In this document: positions 22,601 to 36,663 of the stretch, one piece after another
How the letters are laid out: each line of letters starts with the position of its first letter
Position numbering within the stretch: position 1 is the stretch's first letter
Assembly (NCBI RefSeq): GCF_963583255.1
Contig: NC_084817.1
Location: 10,732,121 to 10,796,120, forward strand
Length of the DNA: 64,000 bases
Source: Pyrus communis
Lineage: Eukaryota; Streptophyta; Magnoliopsida; Rosales; Rosaceae
Direction: 5' to 3'
The notes under the pieces: generated by a model
What the model saw: the letters and a program-made list of their open reading frames with translations, nothing else
What the model was told of the DNA's origin: nothing
Databases searched by the model: none
Position numbers and translations under genes: made by a program

Positions 22601-25550
22601 ATAGCACAATTAAGAGTGTCGAACCACATGAACTGATTAGACCTCTACATTACTAAATTTTTGTCAACGCTAATTAAACAATGAAAATAACAATTTTAAT
22701 TTGGTTTTTGATTTGATAACTAAAATAACTTTAAAATGCAAGCAAATATAAAGACAATCGCTAGCTTGATTTGAAGATATCAAATAAGGAAAAAAACATG
22801 CAGAACAAAAGCTGAATTTCTGGGATCTCTTTGGAATATGTTGCAGCCTCTTTTACCACATAAAAACTTCCTTTCAGCCACTTTTACATACCCTTTTAAT
22901 TATGGACAAATTACATAGTCCGAGCCATCTATTTTACTCTCTTTTCTTCCATACTAAAACACCCTAGCCGTTCCATACACTTCCACTATCCACTGAAGAA
23001 ACCATGCAGATGCGCTTTGCAATCATGCTGTGTAATTAAGTTCATAGCTAGGGTTTTCGATGTAATTTTCCAAAACTATTCTTTGTTATACTAAGTTAAA
23101 GTTTTCAAGTTTCCAATGTGTTTTCTTGTTTTTTTTTACTAAGCTTAAATCTTAATCGATATGTTTTTTTATGTTTGGTCAACAACCATTAAGATTGCTT
23201 ATTAGTTATTTAATCAAGGCTACGCTACATGCTTAATCTCTGTGGACATGTGAATGAATGAAGAAACTACTATGCATAGATCCTTCTCTTTTCAAATAAT
23301 TGACTTATGCATTAGAGGTTCATTGGTCAAATCCTCATTTTTCAGGGCGTGAGGATTTTGATCTTAGCCAAACGTGTAATTTATTTTGTAGAAACAACTT
23401 TGCCAATTCTAAAGACGAATTTTTGCTACCACAATGTTTTATATCTTTGCAATTGGCATTTTATATAGTACAATGAGATTAAGCTCATGCAAGTTACCAA
23501 GGTAATATATCTCTCTATGTTTTAATTAAAAGCATATATAACTCACATAGGATTCCCAAACTGTATAGAAAAACCTTTCATGGGTTCCCCCATTGACCTC
23601 ATGGGGAAGTGCCAAAAATGCAAATTGTATTGGTCAAAAAGTAACCACACATTCATTTGTCTCTGCTACTACACTCCATTATTTAGCTTTTAGCAAGATT
23701 TCTTTGTTTCACTTTAAGCTAGCTTTACGTTACTACGTATACATTCTTTGTTGATTTTAGTGAACTAGTCATCAACTAGCTCCTCCTTACATGCCTATTC
23801 AATCATACTAGTAGTATTATTCTTCACTTGTAAGTAAGATATCTTAATTTTGATATTCGCCAAAGACGAATATGAACATTATTTCTAGCTTATTGTGAAA
23901 CTCAGTCCACCATCCCTCCCCCTTAATGTGATAATATCATTTATTAAAAGAAAATTTCCGAGTTCTTATCACAGGGTTGGCAAAGGATAGTTGGGCACAA
24001 CAAATCTCAACTCCCATATAAGTATTGAGGTTTTTGTGCATGCCCTTCTCAGTAATACATTCCATCATGGGTACTTTGTCTTATTATGTATATTGAATAA
24101 TAGATTCCGCATCCGTCGTATTGACAAAATGAACTCATTAAAGTACTTTCCAGCAATGTATATATGTGTATATTTTACAACATACTTTATCTTGGATCGT
24201 GTTGCATACATGAATATTTGCAAAAACTAGTATTTACACGAATTAATAGATGAGGTACTGTTTAGGGTACATTGAAGTACTTAATATAATCTCTCATTGA
24301 GGATCATATATGGTTGTTGCATGTATGTCATTACAAGAATCTAATCGTTAGTAAGTGATAGAACATGAATGTATTGTAACCAATTCAATAATTGAAAGTA
24401 TGTCCTTCTTTACTTTCAAAAGGAGTCAGATTTATTTATGCCCTTTTTTTCTTTTAAAATAAATCAGATTTATTTATGTTTCATTTGTAAACTCGTTTTG
24501 AATCTCAATTTAAAGCATCTCCAAAGGACTAGAGTGAGCATCTCTAATAGACTCTCTAAACAAGTATGAACATCTCCACAAACTCTCTAAACAAGTATTA
24601 ACATCTTACTTTGAATCTCATTTATCTTAAACAACCATGCCTATATATCATCCCACATTATCCAATGAAATATTATATCTTTCTTTTTTATTTTAAAAGG
24701 AGTCAGATTTATTTATGTCCTTCTTTTCCAACTTCTCACCATTCCATCCTTTATATGCACCGAGATTTATTTTAGTATTTGTTGCTCCGATTTACTCTTA
24801 CATCGGATAATGTGGGATGTTTAGCTTCCACAGGAATACTCGTAGATTCGTAGTGTATTTTTGCTCACCACAATAATTATGGTGTATCTTCACCATACAT
24901 CTAATCATTTGTGATATGTCTATTCACCTGATTTTAGTTAACTTTTACATTAAATGTTAGTTTTTCAATTAAAAAAAATTAACCAAAGTTTAGAGTAATT
25001 AGGTATATGGTGAGCACATACCAAAGTTTAGAATAGTGAACTGACGCGTGATAGATAATTAGGTATATGATGAGCACACACCAAAGTTTAGAGTAGTGAA
25101 CAAAAATTCTCCCAAAATACTATTAAAAAAATATAAGAAGTAACTTTGGACTTGGAAGTTACATGTAATTACTGGAAGAAAACGGGAATTTTACAGCATG
25201 ATCAGCTGCTGCAATTTTTAGTTAAAGCATGATGCTGCAACATTCTTTCTTTTTATAAACATGCGCATTTGAAAGGGTACAGCATATTTACTCGAAAATC
25301 ACTTATCAGATTCTACTATAAAAGACAATTTTTTCTCAAGGATTCGCATGATATTACTTGCCATTCCAACAACGTCAAGACATTTTAAAGACTCATGCTT
25401 GTGAAAGAAAGAAGAACATGAACCTTTTTTTAACATAATATTAAATTCCAATTGGGTCCCAGAAACCATCAAAGACCAGACAATTCATCCAATAAAGTAC
25501 AAGACTTGAAAATCTATCAAGACTGTGATAGTCAATGCTAGTAAAACCAG
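22601..25550. other. Spacer with small local repeats, no gene
   Basis: No coding pattern is seen. Small repeats: aggagtcagatttatttatg near 24421 and 24699, with a related copy near 24465; ctctctaaacaagtat twice at about 24552 and 24582; and a block of about 60 bases ending accaaagtttagagtagtgaac, in diverged copies at 24973-25100. These look like slippage products. Confidence 0.5.
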
Positions 25551-25599
25551 GGCCACTTTCTATCCATTCCAAATGGATGGAAATTGGCTTTTGAAAAGG

Positions 25600-26088
25600 G
25601 TTTTACTTTTTATAAGCCAAGCACGTTCAAATTTGTTTAGCACTCGACAAAGCATATCGTTATCGACTCATTTATGATGAGAAAAATAAGAAAGAGGGAG
25701 TGCGTTATATAATATTTTGGATAGCTAATAATCTTGGTGCGTTGGAAATAGTTAAAAGTGAGAGAGATAATTTTGTTAGAGATAGGAGTAAAGCGGGTGC
25801 ATTGTATCACACTGTTTATTTTCGTAACTATAACACAAAAGGATTATAGGTAAAAAGATGAAGGAAGAGATATTGGTATTATTGCTTTCACTCTTTTCTT
25901 TTATGTGTCTTGTGATCATATATGGAATGTTCCTTATATAGAGTCATATCCGTGAAGAATCATAAAAATGAATTGAGTGCATTTTGAAAAACATCATACA
26001 ACAACAACAATGCTACTATTCTTAAGTCTTCTCATCTTTGATTTTTGGCTAAATCATGTGAGCATTCATTCCCATAACTTTTACAACA
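25600..26088 (-). repeat. 3' LTR (partial) of copia element B
   Basis: On the minus strand it begins TGTTGTAAAAGTT at 26088 and aligns with the LTR at 32622 for about 70 bases (GGGAATGAATGC, CACATG, then GAAGACTTAAGAA), after which the two diverge. A minus-strand TATA box (tctatataagg) lies near 25940. A polypurine tract (aagggggagtg, 26089-26098) borders it, as expected. The left limit is a guess. Confidence 0.5.
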
Positions 26089-26098
26089 CTCCCCCTTG
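26089..26098 (-). promoter_or_regulatory. Polypurine tract, element B
   Basis: On the minus strand AAGGGGGAGT directly precedes the TG of the 3' LTR. Such tracts prime plus-strand DNA synthesis in LTR retrotransposons. Confidence 0.7.
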
Positions 26099-26249
26099 GA
26101 TGCCCACTTATCAACATCAACTGCTTTGTTAAAACCTTGCTCGGAGAAACCCAGTGGGAAAAAATCGTAGCGAAGGAAAAAGAGTACAACATGCATGTAT
26201 CATGGATGCTCCCTCTGATATGTATCTCCCCTTGATTCAGCATTCTTCA

Positions 26250-29200
26250 AATTTAACTGATTGCTAAGCCAACGTAATCCAATACCATGCACTAGCTTTT
26301 GAAACGTGTACTTTGGTAGAGACTTAGTGAATAGGGCTGCTAGATTTTCATTGAAACAGATTTGTCTAACTTCAATAACTTTAGTCTTTTGAAGCTCATG
26401 TGCACTAGTAAACTTTGGCGATATGTGTTTAGTCTTATCGGCCTTGATGAATCCTTTTGGCAACACTTGCTGCATTATCTTCATGAATGATAGTTGGAGT
26501 GTCTTCTTAGAAGGTAGATCGCATGAATTTCGGATGTGGTGGATCATTGATCTTAACCAAGATCATTCACAACTGGCTTTATGTAGAGCAAAAATTTCTA
26601 ATTAATTAGAAGATGTAGCAACTAATGTTTGCTTTTTTGAGCGCCATGAAATTGTTGTATTTCCATAATTGAACACATATCCAATTTGTGAGCTGACTTT
26701 ATGCAGATTAGGGAGAAAACCAGCATTTGCATATCCACCAAGGCTCTGGTCATTTGTGGATTTCTTGGAGTTAAAGAGACCTATGTCTGTTGTCCCACGA
26801 AGGTATTGTAAAACATCTTTGACTCATTTCCAATGACGAATTGTTGGAGCAAAGCTATACCTTGCTAACAAGTTGACTGAAAAAACTATATATGGTTTAG
26901 TACATTGTGCTAAATACAATAAAGCACCTATTGCACTCAGATATAGTACTTCTGGACCAAAGACCAATATATTATCTTCTTTTGGACAAAATGGATCTTT
27001 TTTAATGTCCAGAGAACAAACGACCATTGGCGTGCTAAGTGGATAAGCCTTGTCCTTGCCAAATCGCTTTAGGATTTTTTTCAATGTAAGATGATTGATG
27101 GACCAAAATTCCATTAGCACAATACTCGATCTACAGGCCGAGACAATATTTTATTTTCCCAAGGTCTTTCATTTCAAATTCGCCTTTTAGATATTCAACA
27201 GTTTTATTAAGCTCTTTATGGGTTCCAATTAAGTTCATATCATCGACATATATTGCTACTATAGCAAATCTAAAATTTGATTTCTTAATGAACACACAAG
27301 GGCAAATGGCATTGTTGGTATATCCTTCTTTGATCAAATACTCACTAAGACGATTATACCACATTCATCCAGATTGTTTCAGCCCATATAATAATCACCT
27401 TAATTTGATTGAGAGCATACCGCGTGGTTTATTAGTCGTTTCAGGCAACTTAAGTCCTTCTGGGACCTTCATATATATGTCAATATCTAATTCTCCGTAT
27501 AGATACACGGTGATGACATCCATAAGTCGCATGTCAAGTTTTTCTAAAACCACCAAACTTTATAAGTAACGGAACGTAATTGCGTCCATTACAGGAGAGT
27601 AGGTCTCCTCATAATCAATTCCAGGTCTTTGTGAAAAACCTTATGCAATGAGTCATGCTTTATATCTTGCAATCTTGCTTTTCTCATTGCTCTTTATTTT
27701 GAATACCAATTTGTAACCCGTGGGGTTTACTCTAGGCGGGGTTTGGACTATTGGTCCAAAAACACTTCGTCTTTTCAAGGAATTTAATTCTGCCTTGTAT
27801 CTTTTAACTTAGGCCAATCTTGTCTCTGTTTTCATTCATCAACAAAGCGGAGCTCAATATCATCACTTAATATGATTTCAGTGGCTACTACAAATGCGAA
27901 TATGTCACCGATGATTATTTCATTACGATCCCACAATTCATTATTACATACATAATTTATGGAGATTTATTTGCTTTCATGTACTTCTGTCTCTTCAGGG
28001 ACATGTGTCTCATCAAAGACATTTTTTTTCCTAGATGTACAGAATTATGAATTGTGGATTCGTCATTCATTTTTTTTCCTAAGTGATTTCATTTGGATTC
28101 AATATTTCCTTCATCTTCCTCTTTCAAGAGGCTAGATCTTTTAAACTCGGGGGTTTACTACACTTCAGGCGTGCAACAGATAAATAATTCGTTGCCACTT
28201 TATTTTGTCCAACGGGGACATCAATTCTTGTAAGCGCATTTGAAGCTGGTATATGTGATTTTGTCACTTTCTTAGCATCCTTAAATGCATCGAGCATTTG
28301 ATTAGCAATACTTTGAAGATGAGCATTCATTTTCACTTCATTTTCACACTGAGTGCTTCATGGATCAAAATGAGATAAGGTGGGTACAACCCATGCCAAT
28401 TCTTACCGTTCTTTTGGAATGGTCTTCCCCCCCCCCTAACGGTGAGAAAAATGTCTCATTAAAGTCACAATCCACACAACGAGTTGAAAAAATATCACAT
28501 ATCAAGGGTTCCATATATCTAATGATAGATGGTGAATCAAAACCCACATAAATTCCTAGTATGCGTTGAGGTCCATTTTAATGTGTTGTGGCGGTGCAAT
28601 AGGAACATAAACAGGATAATAAAAAATTCGTAAATGTGAAATGTTTGGCTGATGCCCAAACACGAGTTGTACTAAGGAGTATTGATGGTTAGCTATAGGT
28701 CTCAGTCGAACCAATGATGCATCATGTAAGATGGCATGTCCCCGTGTAGAACTGGCAATTTTGTTTTTGTGAGTAGAGAGCGAGCTATTGATTGAAACCA
28801 CTTGATAAATGCTTCTGCTAAACCATTTTGAGTATGGACATGAGGAACATGGTGTTCAACATCAATGCCTAGTGTCATGTAGTAATCATCAAAAGTTTGA
28901 GGTGTAATTCACCAGTGTTATCAAATCGGATTAACTTAATAGGGTAACTGGGAACTGTGCTTGTAATTTAATTATCTGGGCAAGAAGTCTTGCAAAAGCT
29001 AAATTTTGAGTAGATAAGAGGCAAACATGTGACCATCGGGTAGGTGCATTAACAAAACCATAAAATATCGAAATGGTCCACAAGGTGGTTGAATAGGCCC
29101 ACAAATATACCCTTGAATTCTTTGCAAAAATGATGGGGATTTAGCATCAATCTTTAATTGTGATGGTTTAATTACCAACTTCCCTTGAGAACAAACCTTG

Positions 29201-31003
29201 CAAGGGTTATCATGTCATATAGCAATGTGTCTACTCAATAATGGATGTCCATTAGAGTTGGCAATGATTCTACGCATCATGGTGGATCTTGGATGACCCA
29301 GACGGTCATGCCAAAACATGTAAATTTTGGAATCAATGAACTTCTAGTTTATGACAGTATGTGCTTCAATTGTCTTAATGTATGTATAATACAATCCACT
29401 CGATAAACCACGCAACTTCTCTAATATACGCATTTGGATGTCATTGGAGGTAATGTGTAGATATTCCACATTTTATGGACCTTTCGTTTCAATGTGGTAT
29501 CCATTTATATGTATGTCTTTAAAACTTAACAAATTTCGAGTAGAGTACGGACAATATTGTTCCATTTGGTAACATGAACTGGACTTTTCCTGAGCCTTCA
29601 ATTACATCTAACATGAACTAGACTTTTCCTGAGCCTTCAATTACATATAATTGGCCTGATATTGTTGTCACCTTTACTTTTGTAAGCATCAAACTTGAGA
29701 AATATTTTCAATCACGAAGTATTGTATGCGTGGTTACGTTGTCTGTAAGACAAATATTTCCACCAATGATCTTGTTTGAGAATAACCATAGTTTTTATCC
29801 ATGCTTTCTAAGTAAGGGAATCATAGTTAAAAATAATTTATTCATAACAAAAGGAAATTGAAGTGCCACTTTTATTGAATTGAAATACGAGCTTTAAACT
29901 ACAAATTCAGATAACAGAGCAAGAGTATATTAAATATAAAAATGATTCAAATGGACGGATATGCTTCATTCCCTTTTTCCAGAATGAAGTCTAAAACATC
30001 TAGGTGGGCTATGTTCACTTGGCTTGATAAATTGAACACTGGATGAGGTGTATCTATTGGTTTAGTTTGGTCGATGAAATTGGTTTTGGAACTCTTTTCC
30101 TTAAGGGAGGCTTGATACAGGTCCACTAGATGTTTTAGGTACGGCAGGTATGTGCCCAGTGCTCATTACCACCTCACATATGGCAGACTCCTTTAGGATT
30201 TCTATGAGTGCTATTCATATGAGCTTTACAATTGTGGCAATTTACATTTTTAAAGCTCAAACTTGGATTATGCCTTGGACCTTGGTTGTAAAATTGGACA
30301 CCATGATTCTTGCATTTCCCATTCTACTGGCCTCACCTGTAATTATTGCCATGTGAGGATGTGTTGTTCGTTTTAGGGAAACAACATTCACTTTTAGGAA
30401 TGGTGTTGAACCAGTAGGTCAGGACTAATGGCCTTTCATCAGGAGGTTATTGTTCTGTCCAGCCACAAGGAACATCGATATCAGCTAGCTATGGGCACCG
30501 ATATCAGCTAGTAGTCCTCAGTAAAGCCTCACTCTCTTACTGCTGTTGTAAGAGCACATTAGAGGCATGAAAGTATTGAAATTCTTTTCCAACATATCTT
30601 CCTCAGTGGTAGTCTCCCCACAAAGTTTCATTTGGGAGCTAATTCTGAACATTGCAGAGTTATACACAACAACAGTCTTGAAATCTTGGATTCTCAAGTA
30701 TGTTCACTCATAACAAACTATTAGGAAAATTATCGTTTTCTAGTAATTGTATATATTCCTTAATGCCTTCCATAGGTCTAATGGATCTTCAACCGTTAGG
30801 TACTTGCTCTTCAATCCTTCAAGGTGGCAACGGATAAAAATCATGGCCTTCGCTCGATCTTGAGATGATGCATTTTTATCCTCCTTGATGGTGTCTCCAA
30901 GGTTTCCTTCCTCCAGATGGATCTTGGCATCCACTACCTTAGTAAAGTAGTTTTTCCCAATGATTTCAAGGGCAACAATATCAAGTTTTGGCAAGTTTGC
31001 CAT
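26250..31003 (-). pseudogene. Copia gag-pol remnant (element B)
   Basis: Read on the minus strand. Gag N-terminus (31003-30740): MANLPKLDIVALEIIGKNY and the DLWKALRNIYN motif. Integrase C-terminal part (28801-28556): LVQLVFGHQPNISHLRIF. RT (27364-27131): MWYNRLSEYL, YVDDMNL and FEMKDLGK. The following block (27120-26824) has SAIGALLYLAQCTKP. RNase H and the pol end (26547-26250) have ALFTKSLPKYTFQKLVHGIG. Stops and frameshifts throughout. The relation between gag and RT order identifies copia. It is the same broad lineage as elements A and C, but with a different LTR. Confidence 0.8.
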
Positions 31004-31192
31004 TATCTTTTTCTGAACGAAAAATGAGATGTGTAAGAACTTGTAATAATATGTATTCTGGAGGAATATAGTGTTAAAACTTCTGGTTCTTACAAATTTT
31101 TCATTTTAATCTTCAGGCCAAAATGATAAGCACTTGAAACTTCAGGCTCAAGATTTCCATAATTTAGACATTAATTAAAAAATTATTAGGTA

Positions 31193-31580
31193 ATTAGTAA
31201 TAGTCAATACACAAACACTGCTATCAGTATTAACTACTACCACCAGGAAGAAAGAAAAGTAATGAGGAAGGCGATTGTACCGCACTACTCTCATTGAAAG
31301 AATATAGCGTAGTATGGGCATAGTTAGTAATACTTAACACACAAGCATTGCTATCATTATTGAGTACTACTACCAAGAAGAAAGAAAACTAATGAGGAAG
31401 GCGATTATACCGCACCACTCTCATTGAAAGAATAAAACATAGGATAAACGATTATACCGCACCACTTAAGTAGCAGGAAAATTTAAATATGCAATATAGG
31501 ATGAGCGATTATATCGTACCACCTAAAGTTGCAATAAAATTAAATCTACAGTTTAAGATGCACGATTGTACTGCACCATC
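31193..31580. repeat. Tandem repeats in the leader of element B
   Basis: A unit of about 130 bases is present twice, starting ttagtaata at 31193 and 31323. Within and beyond it the motif gattataccgcaccac recurs in five forms near 31273, 31403, 31449, 31508 and 31565. The block lies between the primer-binding site and gag, the same place as the 165-bp repeats of element A. Confidence 0.75.
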
Positions 31581-31831
31581 TAAAATTACAGTAAAATTAA
31601 CATAAATAAACACTGGGTTAGTAATCAGGAGCTACACAAAACAAGAAATCAAAAGTATAAGGAATTGTTATATTGAGAACTAGGAGAAGGTATGGTGCTA
31701 GCAGTTCTTGGCAAGAGTACATCAAGTAGGTGAGGCAAAGGAGGAAGAAGAATAGTAAGATCCTTATAGGAAGCATTTTTCGGTGAAGGGAAATGAGAAC
31801 TAGTTAAGGTTAGAGAGTTGTGTAAATAACG

Positions 31832-32622
31832 TGTAATAAATAGGCAAAAGTGAGAGTGATAAATGTAAACACGAAAATCTTACGATAAATGACAAGAGAA
31901 CATGTGTACAAAGAATATTTGTATTAATGTAATTTAGGGTTGCAATCTCTTTACAACTTGATTCTTTGATTCGATCTCCGAAATGTAAGGTGGGTAACGT
32001 TCTTAATCCAAGGGTTGCGATGACTTGATCTTGGATGAATGGATGCTGCAAGGTTTTGGCTCTTGGCAATGGAGGAACTGGCACGCGTAGGGGTGCTTGG
32101 TGGTTCTTCATGAGTTTAACGAAGAACGCGGAGGGTTTTCCAAGTCTTCTTGAGTGTTTGAGTGCTTGAGGGGTTTGAGTGCTTCAGAGCTTTAGAATTT
32201 CAAAGCTTCAGCATCTGGGCATGAATGATTTTTTGGACCTTTTTCTTTGTCTTGGAGCCTCCCATTTATAGACTTTCCAAGCCTTAACTACGGATGAATT
32301 TGGCCTTAATTGTAGGCTTGATTAATTGATGAAAGAACTAAGACTCGATTTGTGGGCCAGTTCGTGATTTGACTCCATAAATTAACATTTGATTTAATTA
32401 AATTAAAATTAAATAATTCCTTTCCGCTTAACATGGGTCCTTCTTGATGACTCGTCCGATATTGATGAATCACATGCCATGTGTACAATTTGTGAGGCAC
32501 ATGGAACATATCACATAAGCCCACGTAAGCCCTTATATCCAAATTTAGTCTTTCTTAAGTCTTCCTCACTTTTCATCTTTGGCAAAAACATGTGGGCATT
32601 CATTCCCCCAACTTTTACAACA
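31832..32622 (-). repeat. 5' LTR of copia element B, 791 bp
   Basis: On the minus strand it starts TGTTGTAAAAGTT at 32622 and ends TTTATTACA at 31832, followed by a decayed primer-binding region (cgttatttacac). A minus-strand TATA box (gtctataaatgg) lies near 32270. Its start matches the 3' LTR at 26088. Confidence 0.65.
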
Positions 32623-32933
32623 TGGTGTTTAATATTCAAACGCTTGCTTGTGATTTCCACAAAATTTTTGTTGTGGATGCTTTGTAACAACCTGTCTCGA
32701 GATTTACGCAATTTTCGTATTTTCACTTTGGTTGGGTTTCTTTTGTTTAAAATAATGGTTTTTGGGTCTTAATTGGTGAGCCCAAGGGGCCCATCCCCTG
32801 TTTTGTTCCCGGTTCCCTTTCCCTTTTCTTTTATTTTTTTCTGAAAAGTCTCACTCTTCTCCTTCACACTCTCTTCTCTACCCGTACTCTCTCCCTCTGT
32901 TACTCCCCCTCGGTGCTCTTCTCTCCGACAAGA

Positions 32934-32959
32934 ACACACACACACACACACACACACAC
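32934..32959. repeat. (AC)n microsatellite
   Basis: About 13 AC dinucleotides within the outer solo LTR. Confidence 0.95.
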
Positions 32960-34400
32960 CCAAACATACATACACACAGCCATCAGGAGGACTTCACCAT
33001 CATCTTCATCATCTGAGCTTCACCTTTCTCTCCCTCACCTTCAATATCCATCTCGGCACTATGCACAATCACTATGCATGAGATTTCTGACGAGGTAAGT
33101 GCAGAGCACACCTAAATCTCCTTAGATCGCGCTTGTTATTGTGTTAGATAGTGTTTGAGTTGTTATGGTACGGTTTAAACACCAAAGTAACTCGGGAAAG
33201 CGTTTTCCAAATTTTCCGACGAGGAGCACCGCCCCTTTCGAGGAAATTTCCGGCCAAACCATGACAAGTTGGCCGGCATGCAAGGTATCAATCTCTTCAT
33301 CTCATTAAGTACTACAACTTTCCTTTTTGAATCACTTGATTTCGTTGAGTATTGACAAAGTTATGGACGTTCAAAGTTTGTCTAAATTCTGGCCTTCTTC
33401 TCGGTCGTGAAACCCAGCCCAAGAAACCTCCCAGGCCTTCTGGCCTTTCCTGCCAAGCCCAAAACCCTAGGCAGCCCAACCCAACCCTTTTATTTCTTTT
33501 TATTTTGTTAACTTAACGGCCTTTGGGTCATTTTCCCTTTAGGGTCTTAGGCCCGTGCATTCTAAAACCCAAACCCAAGTCCAAACCCTTTAGGCCCAAC
33601 CCTGTCCAACCCAAAACCCTTAACCCGGATCCATTGACTTTGACCGTTGACTTTTTGGGTTTTCATGCAGGACCTTTCCTAGGCTAATTTCAACGTCCTG
33701 AACCTGTTTCCGATGTCCGTTTTCCCAAATTCAATCGTTTGAGTAGAGTTTGACTAAGTGTACCCTTTATGTGCTTAGGGGCAACTTAACTATGGTGTTT
33801 CCATCTTCGCTAGTTGCATGGCTCTTCGGCAGCTAAGTATTGTGAGTGGACCCCTTCTAAAAATGCATGTTTTGATAGTAGAAATGCATACATGAAAAGC
33901 ATGATTTGATGACTATGTTTTATGAAACGTTTTATGAGATAACATGCTTACTGAGGCTAGTTTGAATTATTACTATTTTTCCTATAACCCGTGTTCTTGT
34001 AGAATATCTGATGGATGACAATATGATATTTAGAACTTGTTTAGAACATCTCTTTATAGTATAGATGATGGATGACTTTATACTATGAAGTTGCTTTTCA
34101 ATATCTGTATGTTCAATGGTTTTGTACTTACCTAGTGGTCTTTTCCACTACAGGACGTAGGGATAGATTGCGGTCTGTCCCGGGCGACGGTTTGGTGTTG
34201 GCATAGGGCCTGGAGTGTGTTTTCTCTGGCTATTAGCACATGGACGGGGAGCCCGCATGGGGCTTGGGGTTATCGGACATTCACTAGTGATTATTATATA
34301 TACAAATTATGATTTGAGACATGGCACATCATGCTAGGTTTCGGAGAACCTATGTTTATCATAATATATATGTGTTTTCATAACACCTGGGGGTTAGTAC

Positions 34401-36663
34401 TGATAGGAGCATATTTATGCGACTTAAATGGCTTGTTCTCGTACATTTATGTTATGTTTCTTTAGTTAGTTTAGTCCTTTATGCTTCTTTTGTGTGTTTT
34501 CAGGATAATAAGACGTGTTTGACGAAAGGATGCATTGTGGAGTGTTTTGGAGCACTAATTGGGCTAAGGATGGATAGCTTATGCTTGGAGCCCAAGTGTT
34601 GGATGAAATTGAAGGCCTTGTATGCACTTGAGGACACAAAACAATGGCCCTAACCCAATTACATTCACCTTGCCTTGGGCTTAACACAAACACCATTCCT
34701 TGCCATGCAAGGGGGAGCAATTTGGGTCCATTTCATGTACTTAAACCCTAGCCCAATCCACAATCACTTCAAAGCCATGCAAAACCTTTCAACATCCTTT
34801 AATCATTTCCCTTTAAGTTATGATTTTATTTCCTAACCCTACATGCATTATTTATTAGCATCTTCACATGCATTCACACACACTTCACACAAACAAACAA
34901 CTCAAAACCGTGAGCTCCCATTCCCTTATGCCATTTTCAGATTTCCACCCACTAACCTAGTCATCAACACATGCTTTCCCTTCACATTCACCCACATGCA
35001 CTCCCACTCTTTAATCATATGCACTCCCATCATAATTCCACCACCAATTCAGCCACAAAACATTATCATTGCACCACATTCAACCACTCCACATCCCTCA
35101 CTAAAGAATCATTCAACTCATGCATCCATAATCAATTCTCCAACCTTTGCCGTGGCCTTCATTCCCATTTCCAACATCTTCACATGCATTTCCAGCTTTC
35201 ACATGTCTTCACATTCATTTCCAAACAAGCATTCATTCTTTATTCCACATACACTCATCATCACACACCCTAGCTATCATTCATATCCATTCCACATGCA
35301 TTCTCCATCATTCCTCCACACAAACACCTTAAACAAATAGCCATATACACCTCCACTCCTCCTATAAATACCCTTGCATTCATTCACTCCAGATATCATC
35401 TCATTTTCATACACAACACACCACAAACACATCCCTTTCTCTCTTAGCCGTGAGTTTCTCTCCATTTTCTGCACCATTTTCTCCACCACTCCTCACCTAT
35501 TTCCATAATTCCCCACTCCATTCCACACTTCCATCCCCCCAAACCAACTATCCTTAGACCTTATGCTACAATAAAGAGGAAGAGAAGAGGGCCTAAACGT
35601 TCATACAATTCAAGTTTGAGTTGTTGGAATGTTTAGGTGTTTCTTTGATTTCAATGTTTAAATTCAATTCTCTTTGTTTTGTATGAGGAACTAAACCCCC
35701 CTAGCTAGGGGGGTGATTCGAAATATATGTTTATGCTTGCAATATGATTTGATTACTTTTAATTACGTTTCATAAGTTGTGAATTCAATTTGTTTAACTA
35801 TTTGATTGATATCCTATTTATGTATGTTTATTGAGAATGAACGCTTAATTTTCATGCATGAATATGACGCTAGAATATAAGTGAGTTTCACGTAATAGTT
35901 ATGAACTTATATTCACAAGTAGTGGAGGTTGCTTATAAACAATCGCGTTAAACAAATTCTTGGCATAAGTTTCATGCAATCATAGTAACGAATGCCTCGT
36001 CAACACTTATAGTTTTCATGATGCTTAATGATTCTTGCTTGTATCTCTATTATGCAATTCATGTAGGGAACTTGTGAGGAATGCTTTGGGTTGTCGTATG
36101 CAATCATCCAATTCATTAACTTAAGGAAAACTTGACGGTTAATTTAAGCGGACCTAATTAACCCGGGGTGTTGAGAATTCATGGTTTGTTGAAATGCAAT
36201 TGGAAATCATTTTATTATGCAAGTGTAACATGTATGGAGATGAACCCCTTAGCTAGCCATACCATCCATTCATTTCCGTCAATTTCATATTTACAATTTG
36301 TTTTCTTTACAATCTATCCATTTTAGTTTAAATTCGTCCAAAATCAATCCCCCCATATTTCGTTTAAGTCTTAGTCTTAATCTTTTTTATTTTTAGTTTT
36401 GAATTCTTCGAGTTTAGTATAGCATTTTAGTTTGTGTTTTTAAAAGCATTTTGAGTCTTTTGATTTGTTTTAGTGTTTTAAAGTTTAGTTTTACATTCTT
36501 TGAGTCTAGTTTAGTGTTTTATATTATGTTTTTACGTTTTTAAGTCAAATCCAAGTGATTAACAATCCCTCCTAATCCCCGGTCCAGAACGATCCCTACT
36601 TATACTTATACTACAAATCGACAAAAAGAGGGTTTAATTTGTGCGCGTATAATTCACGTATCA
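34401..36663 (+). mobile_element. Solo LTR (inner), 2263 bp
   Basis: It starts TGATAGGAGCATATTTATG and ends TTCACGTATCA. The perfect 5-bp duplication agtac flanks it at 34396-34400 and 36664-36668. A TATA box (cctataaatacc) lies at 35361. It is the same family as 57660-59752 on the other strand: both ends and an internal block (aacgatccctactta, near the right end) are shared. The open frame 34843-35340 is His/Ser/Pro-rich low complexity and has no family pattern. Inserted in the outer LTR 32683-37039. Confidence 0.85.

Noticed and set aside
34843..35340. Open frame of 165 residues inside the inner solo LTR.
   Set aside because: His/Ser/Pro-rich low complexity with overlapping frames in all phases. 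The sibling LTR at 57660-59752 does not preserve it.
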